Assembly (NCBI GenBank): GCA_013154205.1
Contig: JAADCY010000143.1
Coordinates: 1-5,077 of the forward strand
Origin: Thermoproteota archaeon
GTDB lineage: Archaea > Thermoproteota > Thermoprotei_A > Sulfolobales > Desulfurococcaceae
Length of the DNA stretch: 5,077 nucleotides
Direction of reading: 5' to 3'
The position numbers were made by a program, and so were the translations under genes. Within the stretch, counting starts at the first letter, position 1. Each line of letters starts with the position of its first letter. Positions 1 to 5,077 of this stretch are shown here, piece after piece. Under the pieces are notes generated by a model, which saw nothing but the letters and a program-made list of their open reading frames with translations, was not told the origin of the DNA and searched no databases.

Positions 1-1
1 C

Positions 2-472
2 TATGTAGAAGAGATCGTTAGGAAAAATGATAATAAGTATGAAGTAGTGTTTAAATGGACGAAATGGGGGATGACGAAGAGATACTGGGTCAAATTCAGG
101 GTTTACCGAGACGCTAACACAGTTGTTTATGAGTCGACTCCCGAATCTGATAATCGTATGAATATGAGTATAACCATTATCAGGGATCCAGAGCAGGGAT
201 ATATCACTGTAAAACTCGATATTGAAATGGATGCTGGCACATTAGCCAGTATACTGGGGAGAGGCGACTTCTCGAAGTTCGCGGAGAACCTCTTGGACGC
301 TGCGATAAAAGAGTATATGAAGAAACACATGATAGGATCTGAGAAGAAGATTGACTGCAGAAACTGCGCGTTCTACGAAGCAATGAGAAGCTATTGCTAT
401 GCACTCGATAAGCCCGTGGAGGATCCCGTTAATCCGCCATGCGGTGGAGCCAGGTACAAAGAAACATCCTGA
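2..472 (+). CDS. SRPBCC/START-like domain protein with C-terminal four-cysteine motif (5' partial)
   Basis: The reading frame is open to the left edge with no stop, so the gene starts outside the window. The GTG at 47 reads as an internal valine (EVVFKW) and is not a convincing start. The visible 156 residues begin with alternating beta strands (about residues 12-85: YEVVFKW, RYWVKFRVY, TVVYEST, SITIIRD, GYITVKLDIEMDAG), followed by a C-terminal amphipathic helix (about 88-112, ILGRGDFSKFAENLLDAAI). This strand-plus-long-helix order is typical of the SRPBCC/START-like fold, which binds hydrophobic ligands. A tail then carries Cys119, Cys122, Cys132 and Cys147 (CX2CX9CX14C, with a DPVNPPC end), suited to binding zinc or an Fe-S cluster. 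No signal peptide or membrane segment is visible in this part. The ligand and role are unknown. The fold call rests on pattern recognition only and is moderate; the cysteine motif is directly seen. Confidence 0.72.
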   Translation, partial: YVEEIVRKNDNKYEVVFKWTKWGMTKRYWVKFRVYRDANTVVYESTPESDNRMNMSITIIRDPEQGYITVKLDIEMDAGTLASILGRGDFSKFAENLLDAAIKEYMKKHMIGSEKKIDCRNCAFYEAMRSYCYALDKPVEDPVNPPCGGARYKETS

Positions 473-510
473 TCATCATTGAACAGTAAACCATATACGT
501 GTTTACACAT

Positions 511-524
511 ACAATTTTTAACAT
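511..524 (+). promoter_or_regulatory. AT-rich element upstream of mobA: possible TATA box, or T-run ending the upstream gene
   Basis: The gap between the SRPBCC-like gene and mobA contains a five-T run (515-519) in the context AATTTTTAAC. Centred near 517, it would place a transcription start near 543, just before the Shine-Dalgarno and TTG start of mobA. A second TATA-like stretch (CATATAC, near 492-498) would fit a start near 520. Alternatively the T-run ends transcription of the upstream gene, since archaeal RNA polymerase stops at oligo-T. A tiny GTGT/ACAC hairpin (499-508) precedes it. The sequence alone does not decide between these readings. Confidence 0.25.
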
Positions 525-543
525 AGCACATTCCATTATCCAC

Positions 544-547
544 GAGG
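544..547 (+). promoter_or_regulatory. Shine-Dalgarno GAGG selecting the TTG start of mobA
   Basis: GAGG lies 8 nt before the TTG at 556 and matches the archaeal anti-Shine-Dalgarno. The alternative in-frame GTG at 499 has no such site and would add 19 residues resembling no part of the MobA family. This is the main reason for choosing the TTG. Confidence 0.45.
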
Positions 548-555
548 CTTTAGGA

Positions 556-1245
556 TTGAGTAAAAATAACGTAACAGGAAACAATACTTCTATCGACGTA
601 AAACCAGTAATTCTAGCAGGAGGCAGATCAAAGAGGTTCAGGGGCGACAAGCTCTTCTACCCCGTAGATGGTAAGCCGCTGATAAAATACACGATAGAAG
701 CCGTAGAGAAAACATTCAATAGAAAACCGGTCATAATCGCTTCTCCAAAGAATGCTGAGAAAATAGCCATGATCGATCAAGGGCTGGAGATACATATCGA
801 TAAGCAATTGGGAGGCCCGATCACAGGCGTTCTTAAAGCCCTCGAGATCCACGATAAAGTAATGGTTTTCGGGGGAGACATGCCGTGCATAAGGAGTGAT
901 CTTGTCCGAGAAATACTTTCAAGAGCACTTCTCGGCTACTCGGTTATAGTCCCGGGATGGAGGAATGGTTTTGTCGAGCCGCTTCACGCGTATTATTCCA
1001 GACAGGCCGAGCCATATCTTAAGAGATTATATCTTCAAGGGATAAGGAGCCTGTCGCAAGCCGTTAGGCTTATTCCGGGAACACTTATTGTCTTAATCGA
1101 TGATTATCCACTATATATGAAGCTCAGCCTCTACAATATCAATACCTTAAAGGATCTCGAGTGCTTGAAAGATGGTGTCGCTAAGCAGTTAAGAGATCCG
1201 TGTCTTAACTGCCTAGCATGGATCGAGAAAATATATGGATTATAA
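556..1245 (+). CDS. mobA: Molybdenum/tungsten cofactor guanylyltransferase (MobA-type nucleotidyltransferase)
   Basis: MobA transfers GMP from GTP to molybdopterin (or its tungsten form), giving the guanine dinucleotide cofactor used by DMSO-reductase-family enzymes such as the formate dehydrogenase encoded next door. From the TTG start (229 residues), the protein shows the GTP-binding signature ILAGGRSKRFRGDK (19-32), then GKPLI (39-43), GGPITGV (86-92), the metal-binding GGDMPC with Asp108 (106-111), and an EPLHAYY segment (141-147). Bacterial MobA is near 195 residues; this one has a longer N-terminal lead of about 16 residues and a C-terminal extension with Cys203, Cys216 and Cys219 (ending CLNC). 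An in-frame GTG at 499 would give 248 residues, but only the TTG has a Shine-Dalgarno. The gene converges on fdhA with a 16-nt gap, so it is functionally linked but not in that operon. CofC and sugar nucleotidyltransferases are less likely given the LAGG and GDMP motifs. Confidence 0.88.
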   Translation: MSKNNVTGNNTSIDVKPVILAGGRSKRFRGDKLFYPVDGKPLIKYTIEAVEKTFNRKPVIIASPKNAEKIAMIDQGLEIHIDKQLGGPITGVLKALEIHDKVMVFGGDMPCIRSDLVREILSRALLGYSVIVPGWRNGFVEPLHAYYSRQAEPYLKRLYLQGIRSLSQAVRLIPGTLIVLIDDYPLYMKLSLYNINTLKDLECLKDGVAKQLRDPCLNCLAWIEKIYGL

Positions 1246-1251
1246 GTGCTG

Positions 1252-1316
1252 AAAATAATGGTTATATCAGGTTGATCCTCGCGGGGATTCCCTTGTATTC
1301 CGGGATACCTGATATA
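1252..1316 (-). terminator. Hairpin plus T-rich tract at the 3' end of fdhA
   Basis: TATATCAGGT (1263-1272) and its exact complement ACCTGATATA (1307-1316) form a 10-bp stem. After a 2-nt bulge (1273-1274), ATCC (1275-1278) pairs with GGAT (1303-1306), giving 14 pairs; a weaker CGG/CCG pairing is possible inside the loop. The hairpin overlaps the last 18 codons and the stop of fdhA. On the minus strand it is followed after 3 nt by ATTATTTT (1259-1252), a T-rich tract of the kind that ends archaeal transcription. It could also form in mobA read-through RNA, beginning 17 nt past the mobA stop. Its role as a terminator is inferred. Confidence 0.4.
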
Positions 1317-3367
1317 GGGTCTATTATGTCGCCCACAAACGTGTTGACCGGCGGGTCTATGAAGTGGTTTGGCACGAAGAGTACTCCTTTCGGTACCTCT
1401 GTAGTTATTCTTACTGTTATTCTTTCTCTGCCATAGGGTGTTTCTAGCTCTACGACGTCGCCATCTAGTATTCCCAGTGTTCTTGCATCGTCGGGGCTTA
1501 TGTATAGTAGGCTTGAATCGTCTTTTAGGAGGAGCTCCATGATCCTCCTTGTCATGGTGCCTGTATTGTAGTGTGTTATTAGTCTTCCGTTTATCAGTAT
1601 GAAGGGGTATTCATCAGTTGTCTTAACGGTTACCTCGGGCCTTACAGGGTATATACGTGCCTTTCCATCGCTTGTCGGGAACCTCTCCGTGTGAAGTATT
1701 GGGGTACCTGGATGGTTCTCATTGGGGCATGGCCACTGTATGCCGTACCTCTTCTTCCTGAGCCTCTCATAGGTTATTCCCCTATAGGTCGGTATTGTAC
1801 GCCTTATGTCTTCGAAGACCTGTTCTGGCCCGTCATAGGTGAAAGGTGATCCGAGTTCTTTCAACAGTGCTAGGAGGATGTCTAGGTCGGGCCTTGCTTC
1901 GCCCGGCGGATCAACTATTTTCTCGAACAACTGTACTCTTCTCTCAGTATTTGTCATGGTACCTGTCTTCTCAGCCCATAGTCCGGCTGGTAAGACTATG
2001 TCGGCGTGACGGGCTGTCTCGGTCAGGAAGATATCCTGTACAACGACTAGATCTATCCTGTTCAGCGCCCTCATTATACGGTAGTATCCGGGCTCTGATA
2101 TCAATGGGTTTTCTCCCATCACGTATAGGAGGTCTATACCTCCTGTTAATGCGACGTTCCACATCTCGGTGCTGAACAATCCTTCCTCCACGGGGACGGG
2201 TAGGCCCCAGATATGGCTTAGCTCTCTAGCGTTCTCCGGTGTTATCTTTCTGTAGCCTGGATAGAAGTCTGGTAGTGCTGCCATATCACATGCTCCTTGT
2301 ACGTTGGCTTGTCCTCTGGCCGGGCATATTCCCGCGCCTGGTTTTCCAAGGTTACCGGTTATCAGTGCCATATTGACGAGTGCTTGTACTAGGTCTGTCC
2401 CGTTCCTGTGCTGTGTGATACCCATTCCATAGTATATTGTGGATGGCTTGTTTGTAGCGTATATTATGGCTGCCTCCTCGATCAGTTTCCGTGGAACACC
2501 CGTTATCCTCGCTGCTTCGTCTAGGTCGAAGTCTTTGAGGCTCTCGACGAGTCTCTCATAGCCCTTGGTTCTTTTCTCGATGAATTCCTTGTCGACGAGG
2601 TCGTGGTCTATGATTGTTTTTATCATCGCGTTGATCAGTAGGGCATCTGTACCCGGCTTCTGCTGTAGATGAATATCCGCTTGTACAGCAGTCATTGTCT
2701 TCCTTGGATCCGCTACTATCATTTTGAACTCTGTCTCTTGTAGACCGAGGCTGAACCTTGCTAGTGCTATCTTCTTTGCTGGTACGGATGCGTATTTTCT
2801 GCGTGCATCTTCGATGAACCTGAAGATCGCGGGGTGTGTCTCGGCGGGGTTATAGCCTATTATGAACAGGGTTTTAGCGTTCGCTACATCGTTTATCGGG
2901 TTCGTCATCGCGGCTGATCCAAGGCTCCGTGCTAGCGCTGCAACGGTTGGGCTATGGCATAGCCGTGCACAGTGGTCTATGTTATTTGTTCCTATGATTG
3001 CCCTAGCTATTTTCTGTAGGAGGAAGTTTTCCTCATTGGTGCATTTAGCGCTTGAGAGGAAATAGGCTCTGTTCGGATCATCCTTAGCTATTCTCCTCAT
3101 CGCTTCAGCTATTTCTCTAAGTGCCTCCCTCCACGTGATCGGCCTGAATCCTCTCTCGGTCCTCTTCAACGGGGTTTTGAGCCTGTCGGGATGATTTATG
3201 ATCTTCCAGGCATAAGCGCCTTTAGGACATAGTACTCCCGCAGATACAGGGTGATCATATATTCTCTCAGCACCTATCACTACGCCGTCCTTAACTACTA
3301 AGTGGAAAGCACATCCAGCGCCGCAGAATGGGCAGACAGTGTATCCGAGCTTTATCTCTCCAGCCAT
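1262..3367 (-). CDS. fdhA: Formate dehydrogenase alpha (catalytic) subunit, Mo/W-bis-MGD, cytoplasmic FdhF type
   Basis: This 701-residue protein should oxidise formate to CO2, or the reverse, at a Mo or W bis-MGD centre. The N-terminal [4Fe-4S] domain has Cys12, Cys15, Cys19 and Cys47 (CPFCGAGC ... CPKG); Lys49 matches the conserved electron-relay lysine. The metal ligand is Cys137 next to His138 (CARLCHSP), in the place of the Sec140-His141 pair of E. coli FdhF; the codon is TGC, not TGA. Arg351 in ARGQANVQGACDM matches the active-site arginine. Cofactor-binding stretches include GYNPAETHP (171-179), IVADPR (217-222) and PGTD (238-241). The C-terminal dinucleotide-binding domain (about 585-695) ends with the family-typical PEYKGIPARI. 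Length is close to E. coli FdhF (715). An extra segment of about 21 residues (192-213) precedes IVADPR. There is no Tat signal, so it is cytoplasmic. The ATG is fixed by the nearby Shine-Dalgarno and by fdhB ending 2 nt upstream. Other DMSO-reductase-family roles are less likely given the FdhF-like motifs. Confidence 0.95.
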   Translation of the reverse strand: MAGEIKLGYTVCPFCGAGCAFHLVVKDGVVIGAERIYDHPVSAGVLCPKGAYAWKIINHPDRLKTPLKRTERGFRPITWREALREIAEAMRRIAKDDPNRAYFLSSAKCTNEENFLLQKIARAIIGTNNIDHCARLCHSPTVAALARSLGSAAMTNPINDVANAKTLFIIGYNPAETHPAIFRFIEDARRKYASVPAKKIALARFSLGLQETEFKMIVADPRKTMTAVQADIHLQQKPGTDALLINAMIKTIIDHDLVDKEFIEKRTKGYERLVESLKDFDLDEAARITGVPRKLIEEAAIIYATNKPSTIYYGMGITQHRNGTDLVQALVNMALITGNLGKPGAGICPARGQANVQGACDMAALPDFYPGYRKITPENARELSHIWGLPVPVEEGLFSTEMWNVALTGGIDLLYVMGENPLISEPGYYRIMRALNRIDLVVVQDIFLTETARHADIVLPAGLWAEKTGTMTNTERRVQLFEKIVDPPGEARPDLDILLALLKELGSPFTYDGPEQVFEDIRRTIPTYRGITYERLRKKRYGIQWPCPNENHPGTPILHTERFPTSDGKARIYPVRPEVTVKTTDEYPFILINGRLITHYNTGTMTRRIMELLLKDDSSLLYISPDDARTLGILDGDVVELETPYGRERITVRITTEVPKGVLFVPNHFIDPPVNTFVGDIIDPISGIPEYKGIPARINLI

Positions 3368-3369
3368 GG

Positions 3370-4443
3370 CTAGACACCCAGTTCTTTCCTAAGGTCACGT
3401 AGACGCTCGATTATGAGGGCGAAAGGAATCTTGACGGGGCAGACGTCTTCACATGCACCGCATCCAACGCACTTATCGTACATATAGGTTATCACGCTGA
3501 CCTGCCATAAGGCGGGGTCTATCTTTTTCTTCCAGGCATAGATTTCTTTCTCGCTCCTCACGGGGCATGCGTGCCAGCACTCCATGCACATCAAGCATTT
3601 CTGCAAATAGGATGATATTCCTGTCTTGTCAAGTATCTCGTACTGCTTCGCCCTTGCGATCATGCTTGTCTTGTTCAGGGCCTCAATGATCTTTTTCCTT
3701 GCTTCCACAGCCGAGGGTGGTGCTGGTACTGCCTCGATCAATCCGCTGTGAAGCATTTCTTCGAGAACTCTACGTCCCCGCTCCGTTAAGGGTATCGTGT
3801 AGGTGTACTTAGCTGTTCTAACCGGTACTCCCCAATAACCTAGAGCTACATCGGATAGTTTCGGTACATGGTCTAGGCATCTCTTACAAGCATCCCTCTG
3901 CCCAAGCTTTTCATAGCCTTTGACATAGTCGATCCTGAAGCTCTTCTCATCATCAATTATTATCTCGATCCCGTCGTCATGATATCTTATATCAGTTATC
4001 TTCTTCGGATCGATGTTCATTTCCTCCATGGTTTTCTCGAGGCTGAACGGATCGAAGAGTCCTCCGCAGTTGAGGCCTATGAGGAACATGTTCTCTCTGT
4101 TAACACGGCCTGTTTTGACGAGATAATCTATTGCTTTTTCCTCGCACGGCTTAACAGTCAAGACGATCTTCTCGTCGCGTGATACATAGTCACGTATCGC
4201 TTTAGCCATGTTGATCGGTGAGAGACATATGCTGCCAGCGGACTCGACTACTTCCCTAGGATCACGGGTGAAGAACAATCTGCCGCCGGTCACACCATCA
4301 GATCTAACTATGAGCGCGTAATCCACGATTTTCTTCTCCAACAAGTACTTGATGAGCGCTGTGGCTACGCCGCCGCTGAGAGCCCGTTCGAGGATTACCG
4401 GGTCTGTTGAGCGGGCCAAATATTCTCCTCCAATCTTAAACAT
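3370..4443 (-). CDS. fdhB: Formate dehydrogenase beta subunit, FrhB/FdhB family with C-terminal 2[4Fe-4S] ferredoxin module
   Basis: This 357-residue subunit should carry electrons between FdhA and a soluble acceptor. The FrhB/FdhB N-terminal domain is recognised by ALSGGVATALIKYLLE (21-36). The C-terminal FrhB domain has KPCEEKA (Cys100), LNCGG (Cys126) and CKRCLDHVPKLSDVALGYWG (Cys186, Cys189); these four conserved cysteines probably hold a [4Fe-4S] cluster next to FAD, as in FrhB. A ferredoxin module follows: Cys283/286/289/293 (CLMCMECWHACP) and Cys325/328/331/335 (CVGCGACEDVCP), two classical CX2CX2CX3CP clusters. This resembles methanogen FdhB, which reduces F420. No membrane segment or signal peptide is visible. 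It is the first gene of the operon, with fdhA 2 nt downstream, which strongly supports an FdhAB complex. Whether the acceptor is F420, ferredoxin, NAD(P) or a hydrogenase partner cannot be read from the sequence. The ATG is supported by an AGGTGA site. Confidence 0.9.
   Translation of the reverse strand: MFKIGGEYLARSTDPVILERALSGGVATALIKYLLEKKIVDYALIVRSDGVTGGRLFFTRDPREVVESAGSICLSPINMAKAIRDYVSRDEKIVLTVKPCEEKAIDYLVKTGRVNRENMFLIGLNCGGLFDPFSLEKTMEEMNIDPKKITDIRYHDDGIEIIIDDEKSFRIDYVKGYEKLGQRDACKRCLDHVPKLSDVALGYWGVPVRTAKYTYTIPLTERGRRVLEEMLHSGLIEAVPAPPSAVEARKKIIEALNKTSMIARAKQYEILDKTGISSYLQKCLMCMECWHACPVRSEKEIYAWKKKIDPALWQVSVITYMYDKCVGCGACEDVCPVKIPFALIIERLRDLRKELGV
3375..3378 (-). promoter_or_regulatory. 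Shine-Dalgarno GGTG for fdhA, inside the end of fdhB
   Basis: On the minus strand GGTG lies 7 nt before the fdhA ATG and within the last codons of fdhB. With only 2 nt between the fdhB stop and the fdhA start, this implies one transcript and probable translational coupling, suiting equal amounts of the two subunits. Confidence 0.55.
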
Positions 4444-4449
4444 GAAGGC

Positions 4450-4455
4450 TCACCT
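4450..4455 (-). promoter_or_regulatory. Shine-Dalgarno AGGTGA for fdhB
   Basis: AGGTGA is a six-base match to the archaeal Shine-Dalgarno and lies 6 nt before the fdhB ATG. It fixes that start and shows that the first gene of the operon has a leader rather than being leaderless. Confidence 0.7.
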
Positions 4456-4488
4456 GATCCTCTATGAATGCCTTATCTTTGAAGGATT

Positions 4489-4497
4489 GAATAAATG
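4489..4497 (-). promoter_or_regulatory. Candidate TATA box for the fdhBA operon
   Basis: On the minus strand the sequence reads CATTTATTC, an AT-rich block centred near 4493. A start about 25 nt downstream, near 4468, would leave a leader of about 25 nt holding the AGGTGA site, a consistent geometry. A second AT-rich block (AATATAAT, about 4521-4528) is an alternative with a longer leader. No clear operator repeat is visible. The call is positional and weak. Confidence 0.3.
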
Positions 4498-4612
4498 TTG
4501 CCGGGAAGCTATTCCCACCATTATATTGTCGCTGTAGCCATAACTATGTGTTAACATTTACAACGTGGTAGGCGTGAAGCGTTTCGAGACCCACATAATA
4601 GGGGAGAGAACA

Positions 4613-4639
4613 GGGATCATAGGGTTTAGGGGTAGAGGG
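4613..4639 (+). other. Potential G-quadruplex (four G-tracts) over the methyltransferase stop codon
   Basis: Four runs of three or four G (4613-4615, 4622-4624, 4629-4632, 4637-4639) are separated by loops of 6, 4 and 4 nt, fitting the usual G3+N1-7 quadruplex pattern. A fifth run lies just outside (4601-4604). The tracts are on the plus strand, which is the template strand for the leftward methyltransferase gene, so a folded structure could stall RNA polymerase at the end of that gene; its mRNA would instead be C-rich. The motif is directly seen; folding and function are inferred. Confidence 0.4.
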
Positions 4640-5077
4640 TTAGTGCTAGGCCGCCGCTATCGCTCATCAATGTTATTGATTCGTGCTCTCCATAGATCTT
4701 CTCTATATAATCTCTGAGCTCGACTGGATGACTTATTATGTTATGTGATGCTATGACTGCTCTACTTATTATTGATGATAATGTTTCGATGTACTTGTTG
4801 TACTCGGATTTCTCTGCATCGATAAACACGAGGTAGTAGTCATTGGCTTCTACTCCCTTGCATGGATCGGATACTATTATTTTTGCGCTATCCTTTAGCT
4901 TTGAAGACCTGATATATGTCTGGGCTAGTCCTGCGAGGTCAGGGTTTTTCTCGTATGATACTAGCTTGGAGCCTGAGTGCTTTGCTGCTAGGCCTAGCCA
5001 TAGCGTCGAGAACCCTGTCCCAGCACCTATCTCTAGGATATAGGTTTTCCTCCTCAAGCCCATGAAGCGTGCGATTA
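4626..5077 (-). CDS. SAM-dependent O-methyltransferase, COMT-like class I family (5' partial)
   Basis: The frame stays open to the right edge: residues before the ATG at 5063 read IARF with no stop, so the true start is outside the window and this ATG is probably internal. Family members have roughly 60 residues before motif I. Numbering from that ATG, motif I is ILEIGAGTGFS (9-19), the SAM-binding loop. The acidic end of strand 2 is Glu38 (VSYEKN). FIDAEKSEYNKY (80-91) matches the FIDADK..Y element of caffeoyl-CoA/catechol O-methyltransferase-like enzymes, with Asp82 as the expected metal ligand. The usual DN pair is instead His107-Asn108 (ASHNII). The C-terminus SGGLALTL fits the family ending. 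The substrate is unknown and could be a small catechol-like molecule or another hydroxyl. It is separated from fdhB by 182 bp and lies on the same strand. The methyltransferase fold is confident; the O-methyltransferase assignment is good but the substrate is not. Confidence 0.85.
   Translation of the reverse strand, partial: IARFMGLRRKTYILEIGAGTGFSTLWLGLAAKHSGSKLVSYEKNPDLAGLAQTYIRSSKLKDSAKIIVSDPCKGVEANDYYLVFIDAEKSEYNKYIETLSSIISRAVIASHNIISHPVELRDYIEKIYGEHESITLMSDSGGLALTLYP

Noticed and set aside
47..472. GTG at 47 as the true start of the first gene
   Set aside because: The frame is open upstream to the window edge and the residues before it (YEVVFKW) continue a beta strand, so the gene more likely begins outside the window.
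471..482. C-box-like ATGATGA on the minus strand as part of a C/D box sRNA
   Set aside because: No properly spaced D box and closing terminal stem could be found; the match arises around a TGATCATCA stretch after the first gene's stop.
556..1245. CofC (F420 biosynthesis guanylyltransferase) instead of MobA, given the F420-type FdhB nearby
   Set aside because: The ILAGGRSKRFRGDK signature, GGPITGV and GGDMP motifs are those of MobA; CofC lacks the LAGG-type loop.
1846..2175. 109-codon plus-strand open frame inside fdhA
   Set aside because: It is antisense to the strongly conserved FdhA coding region, has a low-complexity Ser/Arg/Leu-rich composition, and matches no family I recognise.
2957..2959. 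Possible selenocysteine at the FdhA active site
   Set aside because: The codon reads TGC on the coding strand, so the residue is an ordinary cysteine; no in-frame TGA exists in fdhA.
4349..4537. 62-codon plus-strand frame across the fdhB start
   Set aside because: Its first half is antisense to the conserved FrhB N-terminus and the rest covers the fdhB leader with its Shine-Dalgarno; there is no ribosome site or family similarity to support it.
4771..4778. TTGATGAT as a C box on the plus strand
   Set aside because: It lies in conserved methyltransferase coding sequence without a matching D box at guide-RNA spacing.

Overview
The window looks archaeal, most likely a hyperthermophilic crenarchaeote of the Desulfurococcales type. 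This is an inference from AGG/AGA-dominated arginine codons, frequent ATA isoleucine codons, GTG/TTG start candidates, Shine-Dalgarno sites matching GGAGGTGATC, and the best-fitting protein families. No rRNA or other taxonomic marker is present.

Layout. Positions 2-472 (+) hold the 3' part of a gene whose start lies left of the window; it encodes an SRPBCC/START-like domain followed by a four-cysteine tail. After a short AT-rich gap comes mobA (+, 556-1245), for molybdenum/tungsten cofactor guanylyltransferase. It converges, with a 16-nt gap, on a leftward operon transcribed as fdhB (4443-3370) then fdhA (3367-1262). The two cistrons are separated by 2 nt, and the fdhA Shine-Dalgarno lies inside the end of fdhB. 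The 3' end of fdhA forms a 14-bp hairpin followed by a T-rich tract. To the right, 4444-4625 is a 182-bp non-coding gap, then the 3' part of a leftward O-methyltransferase gene (4626 to beyond 5077). A G-tract array fitting the G-quadruplex consensus overlaps its stop codon.

How the genes work together. FdhA is a cytoplasmic FdhF-type catalytic subunit with an N-terminal [4Fe-4S] cluster and an active-site Cys-His pair. FdhB is an FrhB/FdhB-type flavoprotein with an extra two-cluster ferredoxin module, so electrons from formate should pass from the metal centre through Fe-S clusters to a flavin and then to F420 or another carrier. MobA would supply the guanine dinucleotide form of the pterin cofactor that FdhA needs. 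The two flanking genes have no evident link to formate metabolism.

Most notable points: an F420-type formate dehydrogenase beta subunit in an apparent crenarchaeote, a ~21-residue insertion in FdhA, the HiPIP-like cysteine tail on the SRPBCC protein, the hairpin between the convergent genes, the G-quadruplex motif, and a metal-ligand Asp-to-His change in the methyltransferase. No mobile element, CRISPR array, tRNA or rRNA was seen. Nothing here amounts to a clearly new multi-gene system.
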